Of a DNA stretch of 64,000 bases, positions 52,464 through 61,348 are shown in pieces. The stretch comes from Aalborg-AAW-1 sp964458335. Lineage in GTDB: Bacteria; Patescibacteriota; Gracilibacteria; Absconditabacterales; Absconditicoccaceae. The notes beneath the pieces are model-generated. The model was not told where the DNA came from, did not search any database, and saw only the letters and a program-made list of their open reading frames with translations. Position 1 is the stretch's first letter, and every line of letters starts with the position of its first letter. Both the position numbers and the translations under genes were made by a program. The stretch covers positions 58,149 to 122,148 of the forward strand of contig CAYWIJ010000001.1 in NCBI GenBank assembly GCA_964458335.1. Reading direction: 5' to 3'.

Positions 52464-53594
52464 TTAAGATCATCATATAGATTTTCCAGCGATAGTTACA
52501 TATTTTGGAGTACATTCTTTGATCATATCAGCTGGATGTGTTCGCTTTTTTGGTGGTATAAATGATTCTGCAATAAGTTCTACACAATTATATTTGTTAT
52601 TATTTGAATACATGTTGTTTTTTACTAGAGCTTGACTCATGGCAGATAGACTATCATATGGTTTTCCATCTTTTTGGATTACATTATTGATGTATTCTTG
52701 TTTATTACTGTCTGATACAGGTGGTTTTAATACTGCTACAGCTAATCCATTAAATTGTTTTGCATAAGTAGAGAAATCAATTTCTTGTTCAACTCATTTC
52801 TGTCATGGTTGGGAGAGTTTATTTATAGTAGAATGGATAAATGTTACTGTCCCCTTTTGTTTATCTACTTTGGTTATCATCATGACATGACTTGCATCTA
52901 TGTCTCACTTGTGTAATTCGGTGAGTAAACTATCTCATGCTGTTTTCTCTGATTTATTGATGGCAATGATATCTCATGGTTCTACTGACTGTGACATAAG
53001 AGCGATATGTTTATCCTGTTGTTCTGTTTTGCTATCAACAAGGTTTTTTATTGTACTATCTCTTTGGTTGAGACGATTCATAATTTGAGACATAGCATAA
53101 CATAATCATAATTTTTTCTTAGTTCATCATTCTCTTTCTATATGAGATTGAAGTTTGATGATTGCTTGTTGTTCTTGTATTGGATCTTGTGCTACATTAT
53201 TGACGATATCTTGAATTTCTTTGTTGTTATCTGAAAACCAAAAAGTACTTTTGCCATCTTTATCAATAGATCATCAAAACACAGCTTGTAAGAAAGTGTA
53301 TGCTACTTTGAGTGCTTCCTTCCAATTTCCAGTTTTAAGATTATCCATGACTTGTTCTACAATAGATTTTCCATCTGGATCTTTTAAGTTTTCTGAATGA
53401 ATAAGTTGGTTAATAGATTAATCAAGGTTGATATCATTTACTATTTCTTTCCCAGTTTCTGAAAGTTCTTGGATAGCTTGTGATGTGGTTTGTTCTTTTA
53501 GCTGTTTTCCTGTTTCTTTTCATGCTTCAACTATCTCTTGATCAGATGGTTGCTCAGTTTGCTCTATACTGTTGATATTTTTTTCTGGAGTCAT
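52464..53594 (-). pseudogene. YiiX-like permuted papain-fold (NlpC/P60 superfamily) protein, broken by an in-frame UAA
   Basis: The frame from ATG 53594 to TAA 52464 spans 377 codons and has one in-frame TAA at 53418-53420 (after KEIVNDINLD). Downstream of it the frame stays open with UGA glycines (QAVFGGSIDKDG, VEPGDIIAINKSEKTAG). The C-terminal part has the order of permuted papain-fold proteins: PGDIIAINKSEK, a His in DASHVMMITKVDKQKGTV, then a Cys in NNKYNCVELIAESF. That supports a thiol amidase/peptidase fold of the YiiX/LRAT type. The N-terminal 58 residues (Glu/Gln-rich) are the split piece. Either this is a pseudogene, a sequencing error, or two separate genes with the second starting inside. 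Confidence 0.65.
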
Positions 53595-53695
53595 GAATCC
53601 TGTATTATAAAATGATAAATACTAATAATTTTATTTACTGCTATATTAGCTTTATTGAGTTGGTTTTTCTTCTCACATAATAAGATATTCGTCTA

Positions 53696-54334
53696 TTAAA
53701 AATCTTTCTTTATATTATCCTTTAATAAGAGATTTAATTTATATTTTTGATATTCATACAGTATCTTGATGAAAAAACTTCTTATAGTTCTTTTGATTCT
53801 CATGGGTAGAGAGTTATGATTGATAGATTCACCATGAATGACATCTACTCGATAGGGTTTGCCAGTATCCTGTTCTATAATAATATTGGTGGAAGCTCGA
53901 AATGATTTTGGATTTATGAGATTGTATATTTTTCTGCTATATGAATTAGTGTATTTTATAGCAGGTGTACCTATAATATCAAAGAACTCATTTTCTATTC
54001 TGGTATATTCTTCATATTTTTGGATGAGGGAAGCAATATGTTGTAGTGTCTCTATTGATAGAGTAGATTCATCTATCAGTCCCAATATTTCTCATTGTAT
54101 TTTCTTCTGTACAACTTTATAAGATTGTTCATTGCCTACTAATCTTGTTTCGGGCATATACTCTCAGAGGATGGCTTGCATTTTTTGAATTCTTTGTTGC
54201 TGTCCGTAAAAATCTCAGGGAATAATGTGGTCATGAAATTCCTTTACAATAGTATTATTAATAGCTCTTGTTATCTTTTTTACTCAGCCTGAACTATTAT
54301 ATCACTCACGTATGTTATATTCAAAAATATTCAT
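53696..54334 (-). CDS. Hypothetical protein
   Basis: A 212-residue protein with no recognised family. It starts MNIFEYNIREGYNSSGGVKK, with UGA glycines, and is rich in helices (ETLQHIASLIQKYEEYTRIE) with a basic C-terminus (RIKRTIRSFFIKILYEYQKY) ending in LLKDNIKKDF. Five or more glycines are UGA. It is soluble, with no signal peptide. It lies 101 bases upstream of the broken papain-like gene on the same strand, and could be its partner. It stops at TAA. Confidence 0.55.
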
Positions 54335-54389
54335 AACTATGAATCACTATAAAATATAATTTTATTATAACTCTTTTTGTGAAAAATGC

Positions 54390-54414
54390 AAAAAAATCAC
54401 GAGTTTTTCGTGAT
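54390..54414 (-). terminator. Rho-independent terminator of the exonuclease gene
   Basis: The hairpin atcacga-gtttt-tcgtgat is followed on the minus strand by TTTTTT. It lies about 35 bases after the exonuclease TAG. Confidence 0.7.
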
Positions 54415-54448
54415 CTATGGATTGCTTCGTCATACTTCCTCGCAATGA
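54413..54448. repeat. ATTGCGAGG-type repeat arm
   Basis: ctatggattgcttcgtcata with cttcctcgcaatgac is one arm of the family also seen at 2438-2464 and in 30631-30770. It fills the gap between the terminator and the exonuclease gene. Confidence 0.6.
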
Positions 54449-55345
54449 CTACCCAAACAATCCTTGCATACTAACTTTACTGTATTTTTTCTCTAGTTCA
54501 TCAATAAATTTCGAGAGAGAGTGAAATCCATGAATATCAAGTAGCACATGGCGAAGAATATCAAAATCAGGATTGAGAACACAACTCTCTTCTATTTTGA
54601 GATGATTCATATCAGGAACCGTAATAAGATTAACAAGTTCTTTGGAGCTGAACGCGAGTTCGCGTCAGGTAAGAAGTTTTGTTTGTACTGATGTTTTGAT
54701 GTGTTCAATATTCTGGTAGATATTCTCAACGGTTCCATATTCTCTGATGAGATCAGTGGCAGACTTGGGACCGATACCAGCGACACCAGGAATATTATCA
54801 GAATTATCTCCGATGAGTGCAAGATAATCAGCAAGGAGTGGTGGCTCAAATCAGAACTCTCTTTTGAAATCAAGATAGTTGGTTTTTTTATTTTTCATAG
54901 GATCAAAAGAGTCGACATCCTGACAGATCAGTTGTTTGAGATCCTTATCGGATGAGACGATAGTAGCATGAGTTCAGACTTTGAATTGAGCTTTTTGTAC
55001 CCAGGTATTGATGACATCGTCAGCTTCATATCCAGGAAATCAGAAAGCAGGGATACGGAGATCAGCGATCATCTGATGAGAAAGATGAAACTGTCTGATG
55101 AGATCGTCAGGAGCTTGTTCTCTATTAGCTTTATAATTTTCATCCATATCATGACGTGCTGTTTTACCTCCTACATCTCGAGCGATAGCAAAATAATCAG
55201 GTTTGTCTAACATCAGTTTTAGTGTCATCTTCGCCATTCCAAAGATCATCTGAGTATTCTCTCCATAATCATCACTGAGTGCTGGAAGTCCGTAATATGA
55301 TCTAAACAATAATCCTGATCCATCGATGATGGTAAATTTGCTCAT
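54449..55345 (-). CDS. 5'-3' exonuclease (Pol I N-terminal/flap-nuclease type)
   Basis: A 298-residue FEN-family nuclease. It starts KFTIIDGSGLLFRSYYG (metal-binding Asp), then FAIARDVGGKTARHDMDENY and KANREQAPDDLIRQFHLSH. The acidic cluster FPGYEADDVINTWVQ and IVSSDKDLKQL follow. The helix-3-turn-helix is LIGDNSDNIPGVAGIGPKSA. It is a stand-alone exonuclease without the polymerase domain, and removes RNA primers and flaps. UGA encodes some glycines (PAFGFPG, EFGFEPP). It stops at TAG and is followed by a terminator. Confidence 0.93.
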
Positions 55346-55466
55346 TTCTTGAAATTTTAGATTCTAAATTTTAAGTGTTAAGTTTATACTGAAATCAAGA
55401 GAGAATCTCAAGGAAGAGTTTGCATTGGTGATTAAGATTATTATTATGATTTTGATTTATTATATT

Positions 55467-55985
55467 ATGTATAATATGAAAAACTTTGATCCTACTCTCC
55501 TCTGCTTTTTTCAAGATAATAATCTCCAATGTGAATATCATGAGCATCCGCCAATTTTTACAGTAGAAGAGAGTAAAGAACTCAAAACATCCATACCATG
55601 AGTTCATACCAAAAATCTCTTCCTGACGGACAAAAGGGGTCAGTATCGACTTGTTTGTGTGGAATCCAGTAAGAGGTTACCTATTAACTCATTTCGTAAA
55701 CTTGTAGGAGCAAAAGATATGACATTCGGTACTCCAGAAGAGATGAAAAAACTCTTGAATCTCACTCCATGAAGTGTGAGTATTTTCTGACTCATTCATA
55801 AACCAAACAACTTATCTCTTTACTTAGATAAAGATATTCGAGAAGCTGAACTTGTTGGACGACACCCCAATCGTAATGATGCGACCATAATTATTACCCA
55901 TGATACTTTAGTAAGTTTTCTTAGTATATTAAATATACCAGTGAATATATTAGAAATTTGAGAGGAACTAAAAATAGTGCAATAA
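55467..55985 (+). CDS. YbaK/ProX-type aminoacyl-tRNA deacylase
   Basis: A 172-residue trans-editing enzyme of the YbaK/PrdX family. It begins FDPTLLCFFQDNNLQCEYHE, then HPPIFTVEESKELKTSIPG. It contains TKNLFLTDKRGQYRLVCVES (K-N-L-F-L motif), INSFRKLVGAKDMTFGTPEE and TPGSVSIFGLI, with LYLDKDIREAELVGRHPN. These fit the ProX/PrdX subgroup that removes Ala from tRNA-Pro. The glycines of SIPG, TPGSVS and FGLI are UGA. The start is ATG at 55467, with a second in-frame ATG at 55476. It is convergent with dnaA across a terminator. Confidence 0.88.
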
Positions 55986-56007
55986 AAAATCCCGAACACC
56001 TCGGGAT
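55984..56007 (-). terminator. Rho-independent terminator of dnaA
   Basis: The hairpin atcccga-acacc-tcgggat is followed on the minus strand by ATTTTTT. It sits between the convergent YbaK gene and dnaA and overlaps the YbaK stop. Confidence 0.75.
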
Positions 56008-56011
56008 ACTA

Positions 56012-57514
56012 TTATCTTTCAACTTGTTCAAGAACGAGCGTATAGTCATGATTCAGTGCTGGATCAGCTTTCAGTTTCTTAGGAAATTCTTTCACTGCGT
56101 AGATGACAGCAGCATGATTTTTCCCTCAGAAGTAGTTTCCAATCTTTTCAAATGTTCGTTGAAATTTGGATTTGGCGATGACCATCAGCATTTGACGAGC
56201 CAGTGAGATATCTTTGGATCTTTTGTCTGATTTGAGATCAGCGACACTGAGACTATAATAAGCAGCGACATACTCTACGATAGTAGCAAAATTCATCAGT
56301 GATCTGCTATTCAAACTATTCATCTCTTCCAGAGATACCGTTTGTTCTCCTTTAATTCTATACCCAAGAGTTCTGAGGCAATCATGAACGGTATTTATGG
56401 TAGTTGGTTGGTTGGAAAGATTCTTTTTCGTGAGGATAATATTGATTGCTCCTTCAAGTTCTCTCACATTAGAAGTGATGTTTTGCGCAAGGACTTGTAA
56501 GAATTCTGTATCGATATGTTCACCTTTGAGAGCTACTTTGGATTGTAAGATAGCGAGTCTGGTTTCGAAGTCAGGTTCAGTAATGTCGCAAACCAACCCC
56601 AAACCAAAACGGCTCTTCAATCTCGCCTCAATATTATTTAACTCTCTAGGTGCACGATCTGAAGTCAGAACAATTTGTTTTCCAGCTTGTTGCATCTCGT
56701 TAAAGATATTGAGAAAAATTTCTTGTGTCTTATCTTTATCTCCAAGAAACTGCACATCATCAAGTAGTAACACATCAATCTTTTTAAATTCAGCCAGAAG
56801 ATTATTGAGTTTGTTTTTTCTAATGGCCATCACAATATGATCAATCAATTGTGTAGTAGGCAAAAATACAATATTCTGACTTGTCTGTCCGTTAGGTAGA
56901 CCACTATGATGTTTGGTGATAGAATTTCCGATGGCGTTCAGGAGATGAGTTTTACCCAATCCCACATGTCCGTAGATAAAGAGTGGATTGTAGATCTTTC
57001 CTGGTTGATCAGCTACTGCTCTAGCTGCTGAGAGTGCAAATTCAATATGAGCACCAGAAACAATATTTTCGAAAGTAAACTGTGTCTGTAGATTATAACC
57101 AAAACTTGATGTCTTACTAACTTGGCTTGTGATACTCTCATGAGTAGCTTGAATACTAGGAGCAATTTTGAGAAGTTTGCGAACGTCTATTTGAAGTGGA
57201 TTTCTGACCTTTGACTGAAATGGTTCAAATATTACAAAATCATAAGAAAATTGTTGATTGTAGGTAGATTGGATAGCTGTTTTGAGTGTTTTTGCAAAGA
57301 ATTTTTTCACTTGCCCAAGGACAAATTCGTTAGGTATTCAAATATCAATCTTTTTGTGTTTATCATCAATTGCAATCACTCCACAATTATTTAAAAATCA
57401 AAGAATGATTTTGTGGTCATGATGAAGAGAAAGATGCTGAATGATATCAGTCCATACTGCTGTTAGTGTAGATATTTGTTCTGGAGTATAGGTATGATTC
57501 ATATCAAATAACAT
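56012..57514 (-). CDS. dnaA: Chromosomal replication initiator DnaA
   Basis: A 500-residue initiator ATPase. Domain I is MNHTYTPEQISTLTAVWTD. The AAA+ domain has Walker A LFIYGHVGLGKTHLLNAIG near residue 180 and Walker B IDVLLLDDVQFLGDKDKTQ. Other AAA+ motifs are IVLTSDRAPRELNNIEARL and SRFGLGLVCDI. Domain IV has the DnaA-box helix with FGGKNHAAVIYAVKEF, whose first Gly is UGA (56126-56128), and ISLARQMLMVIAKSKFQRTF. Near-normal length. It starts at ATG 57514 or 57502 (MNHTY). No dnaN or gidB is near. It stops at TAA with a terminator. Confidence 0.96.
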
Positions 57515-57910
57515 CAGGGATTCTCTAGCAGGGATAAATGATTCATAATGTATAACTTAAGTGTTCTATGTATACCTATTCCTTGTCTGAAAAACAATGG
57601 ACGAATTATATAAAAAAATATCACGATTCTCTAGTTGCAGTTTCATCTTTTTAACTATTTGGATGAGGTAAACAAGATGAAAGTATGTCCTTATGCTATA
57701 CTTGGGTTTGCTCATTTATCCTAAAAAATGATATAATTTGAGTAATGAAAAGCTTAAAGTGAATAATGAAATATGTATATATTTTTTACCGATAAAAAAT
57801 TATATTTTCTGACATATTTCACGCTTTAGTATATAAAGTCATATATTTTCTATTTGTCAATGATTGTTTTTGTATGTATAGTGATAGTCTAACCCTAAAA
57901 TAAAACTTAT
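57515..57910. other. 396-bp gene-free region upstream of dnaA
   Basis: The stretch between the dnaA start and a small plus-strand peptide is AT-rich. I see no consensus DnaA box (TTATCCACA) and no clear iterons, so an origin here is possible but unsupported. The region contains the dnaA leader and promoter, which I cannot place. Confidence 0.3.
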
Positions 57911-58078
57911 ATGAAAAAATTATTAAAACTTATAATGACCATTTTTATAGTTATTATTACAATATTTGTGATTTTAACTATTATTGCTTCAAATCATAAT
58001 ATATATGATTTGATATATGATTTGATATATGATTTGATAAAAAATATTAATTGGTTTAGCTTTACGGCTGGCCAATAA
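57911..58078 (+). CDS. 55-residue single-pass membrane peptide with YDLI repeats
   Basis: A 55-residue peptide: MKKLLKLIMTIFIVIITIFV, a transmembrane helix after three lysines, then three copies of a YDLI unit (from the 12-bp repeat tatgatttgata) and the end NINWFSFTAGQ. A TM peptide with this charge pattern resembles small toxins or regulators, which is only a guess. It overlaps the end of the convergent Nudix gene by 17 bases. It has no UGA. Coding status is plausible but not certain. Confidence 0.4.
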   Translation: MKKLLKLIMTIFIVIITIFVILTIIASNHNIYDLIYDLIYDLIKNINWFSFTAGQ

Positions 58079-58571
58079 CAAATTTGTCCTCAATATTTGA
58101 GGACATTTTTTCATAAATCTTTTCTAAAATCTCACGAGTAGTATCATAGGTAGCTAAGTCGATCGCTTCTGTCAGACTTACTACTCTTTTATCCAAAATC
58201 TCTCCATCTCCTTCAGAATATCCTGAGAGCTGTGATACATCGATATACGGAATCTCTGCTATATAATATGATACTGTTTTGAGGATAGTGTTTTGTTTCT
58301 TAGGGTGGAAAAACTCATACTGTTCTGTATAGATATCTGCTGTATTGATTTGATCTTCACTCAGTTGTAGTCCAGTTTCTTCATAAAATTCTCTTAGAGC
58401 AGTATCAAGCATAGTTTCTTGTGGGTTTGGGTGTCATTTTGGAAGTCCTCGATGATTTCCACTCGCTAGTTTTATCATAATAGTATACCAATTATTATCT
58501 TGTTGCATAAGAGGAATAATACCATAAGAGAAATCGTGTTGCATTGATTTGAGTTGTAATAAAAAAGTCAT
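58062..58571 (-). CDS. Nudix hydrolase
   Basis: A 169-residue hydrolase with the Nudix box GHPNPQETMLDTALREFYEE followed by TGLQL, near residues 46-70. It fits GX5EX7REUXEEXGU, and the first Gly of the box is UGA (58434-58436), so the standard code would cut the catalytic motif. The N-terminal strands (FSYGIIPLMQQDNNWYTIMI) are a normal Nudix fold and a helix ends the protein. The substrate is unknown, possibly a dinucleoside polyphosphate or oxidised nucleotide. It lies 1 base from the 71-residue gene upstream (TAATG overlap), a likely coupling. Confidence 0.92.
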
Positions 58572-58786
58572 TATTCTGACTTTGGTGGGATTCCTGATTG
58601 GAGAGAACGTTTTTGTGTTGGGTTGAGGTCTTTGGACATTTGATCTAGACCTCTTTTAAAGAATCTTTTCAGTCTCTCAAAGAATGATTTTCCATCAGGA
58701 CTCATATTTTTTGTCTCAATGCTTGTCCCAGCGATCAAGAGATCAATAATCCAAGCATTAAGTTTTTTTTCAAGATAATGAAACAT
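58571..58786 (-). CDS. Hypothetical basic 71-residue protein
   Basis: A 71-residue protein: MFHYLEKKLNAWIIDLLIAG, then SPDGKSFFERLKRFFKRGL and DQMSKDLNPTQKRSLQSGIP, ending PKSE. It is basic with one hydrophobic stretch (WIIDLLIA) that is too short for a clear TM. I recognise no family. Its stop overlaps the Nudix start (TAATG), which suggests translational coupling. It has no UGA. Confidence 0.5.
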   Translation of the reverse strand: MFHYLEKKLNAWIIDLLIAGTSIETKNMSPDGKSFFERLKRFFKRGLDQMSKDLNPTQKRSLQSGIPPKSE

Positions 58787-58890
58787 TGTAGTAGTTGAAA
58801 GTGGAAAGTTAAAAGTTTTCTGTTTGAAAAAAGAATAATTTTCTTACTAAAATAATCAAGAGAAGATGGTGTTTTTGTAGTGACTTTTGA

Positions 58891-58918
58891 TTAAAAAAAT
58901 CACGATTATTCTTCGTGA
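58891..58918 (-). terminator. Terminator overlapping the end of recX
   Basis: The hairpin tcacga-ttattct-tcgtga (58900-58918) is followed on the minus strand by ATTTTTTT. It includes the recX stop codon, so the last codons form the 5' arm of the stem. Confidence 0.65.
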
Positions 58919-59370
58919 CCTTGGTTTTTATTATTGATATATTCAAGAGCTTGTTTAATATCATCATAACGATGGCCTTTACGAGCAAGTTTTTCATAAA
59001 TTTTTATAATATCATAACCTTGTTTGTTTAACTTCTGGATTTCTCTAGCGAGGTTTCCTACTCCACTCTCTTGGATCTCCTCATCCAATTCAGCGAGCAC
59101 CTCTTTCACGATGTCAGATGGCATCCCTTTTTCATACATCTTCTGTTTAATATTTTGAATAGATTTACCTTTATGAATTACTTCAGAAGTGAAATATGCT
59201 TTACAGAAGGCATAATCATCAAGATATTCTTGTTCTATGAGTTTATTCAGTGTATATTCTACGTCAGTAAGTGTATATCATTTCGCAAGGAGCGTTTTTT
59301 TCATCATAGCGATCGTCTTAGGATTGTATGACAAGAGTGTCAAAGCATAATCATAAGAGGAAAGTTTCAT
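58906..59370 (-). CDS. recX: RecX-family regulator of RecA
   Basis: A 154-residue RecX protein. The motif order is SYDYALTLLSYNPKTIAMMK, KTLLAKGYTLTDVEYTLNKL, EQEYLDDYAFCKAYFTSEV and KMYEKGMPSDIVKEVLAEL, then ARKGHRYDDIKQALEYI. These are the three-helix repeats of RecX, which limits RecA filament growth. The Gly of LAKGYT is UGA. No recA is in the window. It lies upstream of the 71-residue gene and Nudix on the same strand, but a terminator hairpin overlaps its end. Confidence 0.88.
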
Positions 59371-59415
59371 AGATGGTGGTTGAAAATAGTTTAAAGTTAC
59401 ATATGTTATCAATTT

Positions 59416-59501
59416 GTCATTTCGACCTTGTGGAGAAATCTTTTATATATTATAGTATGATAAAAGATTTCTCGATTTCACTTCGTTTCACTCGAAATGA
59501 C
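59416..59501. repeat. Palindromic dispersed element
   Basis: The ends gtcatttcga and tcgaaatgac and inner arms gagaaatctttta / taaaagatttctc form an almost perfect hairpin of about 86 bp between recX and the CAP gene. The left arm resembles the element at 13107. Confidence 0.75.
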
Positions 59502-59515
59502 AACATTACTATAAT

Positions 59516-60262
59516 TTACTGACTAAAATGTAATACTCCAATATATGCTCCACCAAATCATGAGTGAGTGGTTTTCGCAAATCCTACTCCTACTTTCGTG
59601 ATATTTGGATCCATCATCATCTTATAGTGAACTCCATTGTATCTTTTTTCTCCAAGAAGGAATCCTAAGAATCCAGATGGACCACCAATTCTTCCTCTTG
59701 TTGTTTCAATAAAGTCTTCTGTACAGTCTTGAGCTTTACATGCATATCCACCAAACATAATAGATTCACCTGCTGCAGGACTTACTCCTCTTGTAGAGAA
59801 CCATTCATCGAGATCATAACATCGTGCATTAGCACAAGATTGACCAGGTCTTTGGTGCATTCTCGTAAATTTTTTTGCATCACCCAGATAGGTTGCCCAT
59901 TCGGTACTGGTATTGTTCAGTGTAAGATCAATTGTCAAAGGTTTGAGTCCTTTGGTTGATCTTTCGTAGTTTATCCATCCAAGCCAAGTTTCTTGAACTT
60001 TTTTGGTATCTACGTTGAAATTATATAATCTAAGCTCTACAGTGGTTGGTTCTGAAGATTCTGGTGTTTGAGTTTCAGAAGCATCAGCGAGAGCGATTTG
60101 AGTTCATCTTAATTTTTCTTTGATCTCATCTGATACAATAGGTAGTGGTTTGAGTCCATTAGAAGTCATATCATTTGTTTGAGCTGCAGCCATGAGTGGC
60201 ATACTCATCCAAAGTACGAGAAGTGCTGGTAAAAATTTTAACTTTTTGAAGAATAAATGCAT
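59516..60262 (-). CDS. Secreted CAP/SCP-domain protein (YkwD-like)
   Basis: A 248-residue exported protein. The signal peptide is KLKFLPALLVLWMSMPLMAA (cleaved near AAAQT). A linker with many Thr/Pro/Glu (DASETQTPESSEPTT) follows. The CAP domain has WLGWINYERSTKGLKPLTID (the N-x-x-R-x-x-x-G-L-x-P-L pattern), MHQRPGQS, GESIMFGGYA and the C-terminal VGVGFAKTTHSGFGGAYIG. It contains cysteines that are probably disulfides. The tail glycines (HSGFGGAY) are UGA, so the standard code loses the last 14 residues. CAP proteins are secreted and of diverse role. Confidence 0.88.
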
Positions 60263-60585
60263 ACAAAGGATAAGAGTAAAGACCAACAATATAGTTTATA
60301 AGGTTGAATGTTTGTAAAGTTTAGCTTTAAAACTTTTTAACATTATGAACCTTCTACTTCTATAAGGGTCACCCTTTTTACTATCAAAAAGGAGCCGAAA
60401 AGTAAGGTTGTGTCAGACAAAAATCTTTTTTAAAATTTTTGAACACGTTTACGAGTATAAGAATTACCCATGTTTGGGTCAAGTCAAAATGTATTTTCGT
60501 TTAAGGTTACAGAAAAGAATAGTCTTGCAATCGTCATAAAACTCTGTATGCTCCTTTTGTTTTAATTAGTAAAAATTATTATATT
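60263..60585. other. Divergent intergenic region between the CAP gene and dedA
   Basis: The 323-bp region contains part of the ataaggtt-type repeat near 60295-60320 and a short hairpin aaggg-tca-ccctt at 60364-60376 followed by TTT. It also holds the dedA promoter candidate listed below. I see no gene in it. Confidence 0.4.
60525..60552 (+). promoter_or_regulatory. Candidate promoter of dedA
   Basis: TTGCAA (60525-60530) and TATGCT (60547-60552) are spaced 16 bases apart, about 34 bases before the ATG. The -35 is the same as for tig P2. Confidence 0.45.
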
Positions 60586-61212
60586 ATGTTAGCAGATATT
60601 GGGAATTGGTTAGTAACTCTTATGGAGACAGTTGGATATCCTGGATTGTTTTTTGCTTCCTTTTTGGAAAATATTATCCCACCTATTCCAAGTGAAGTGA
60701 TCATGCCTTTGGCTGGATATTTGGCATCTCTGGGTAAGATGAATCTCGTGTTAGCGATTTTGGTTGGTACTTTGGGAAGTACTTTAGGAACGATTCCATA
60801 TTTTTATGTTGGAAGATATCTCAGTAGACATAAGATTGGTGATTTCGTAGAGAAATATGGGAAATACTTCTTTTTCGATAGAGAAAAGCTTGATAATATC
60901 TATGATATCTTCAATAAGCATGATAGTTCATGGGTATTCTTTGCGAGATTCCTTCCATGAGCAAGAAGTTTAATCTCTCTTCCAGCTTGATCAGCAGATA
61001 TGGATGTAAAAAAATTTATGATCCTGACTTTTACAGGGACAGCCATACGAACGACGTTATGGACACTGATCGGGTATTTCTTCGGACAACAGCAAGATAC
61101 GATCCTTTCCTATATCAATAAGTATGATCACTATGGAAAATACTTTGTCGTTGCACTAGTTATAGGTATTATCGTCTGGGCAGTGAATAGACCTAGGAAA
61201 GAAGAGAGATAG
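60586..61212 (+). CDS. DedA/SNARE-associated (VTT) family membrane protein
   Basis: A 208-residue membrane protein of the DedA family. It starts MLADIGNWLVTLMETVGYPG. The reentrant motif FLENIIPPIPSEVIMPLAG (family F-x-E-x-x-x-P-x-P-S/G-E) lies near residues 24-42 and the second conserved motif FFARFLPGARSLISLPAG near residue 118. The Gly of LPGAR is UGA (60958-60960), so the standard code stops at this invariant residue. Four or five hydrophobic helices follow. DedA proteins are linked to lipid carrier recycling. It stops at TAG. Confidence 0.94.
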
Positions 61213-61250
61213 TTTATAAAGTCAAAAAGTTTGTAAGGTTATAAAGTTGC
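61213..61250. repeat. Dispersed ataaagtttgtaaggtt repeat
   Basis: The sequence tataaagtcaaaaagtttg and taaggttataaagttgcac is a copy of the element at 9374-9412 and 1129-1168, located right after the dedA stop. Confidence 0.6.
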
Positions 61251-61348
61251 ACTAAAAAAGGTGTGATTTTTCTTATATGATAAATATTTGACAAATAGTA
61301 GTATTTTATGTATAATATGATATATCTAATTTACATTATTATATTGTT

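Noticed and set aside
57515..57910. Replication origin next to dnaA
   Set aside because: No DnaA-box consensus, iterons or AT-rich unwinding repeats could be identified by eye.
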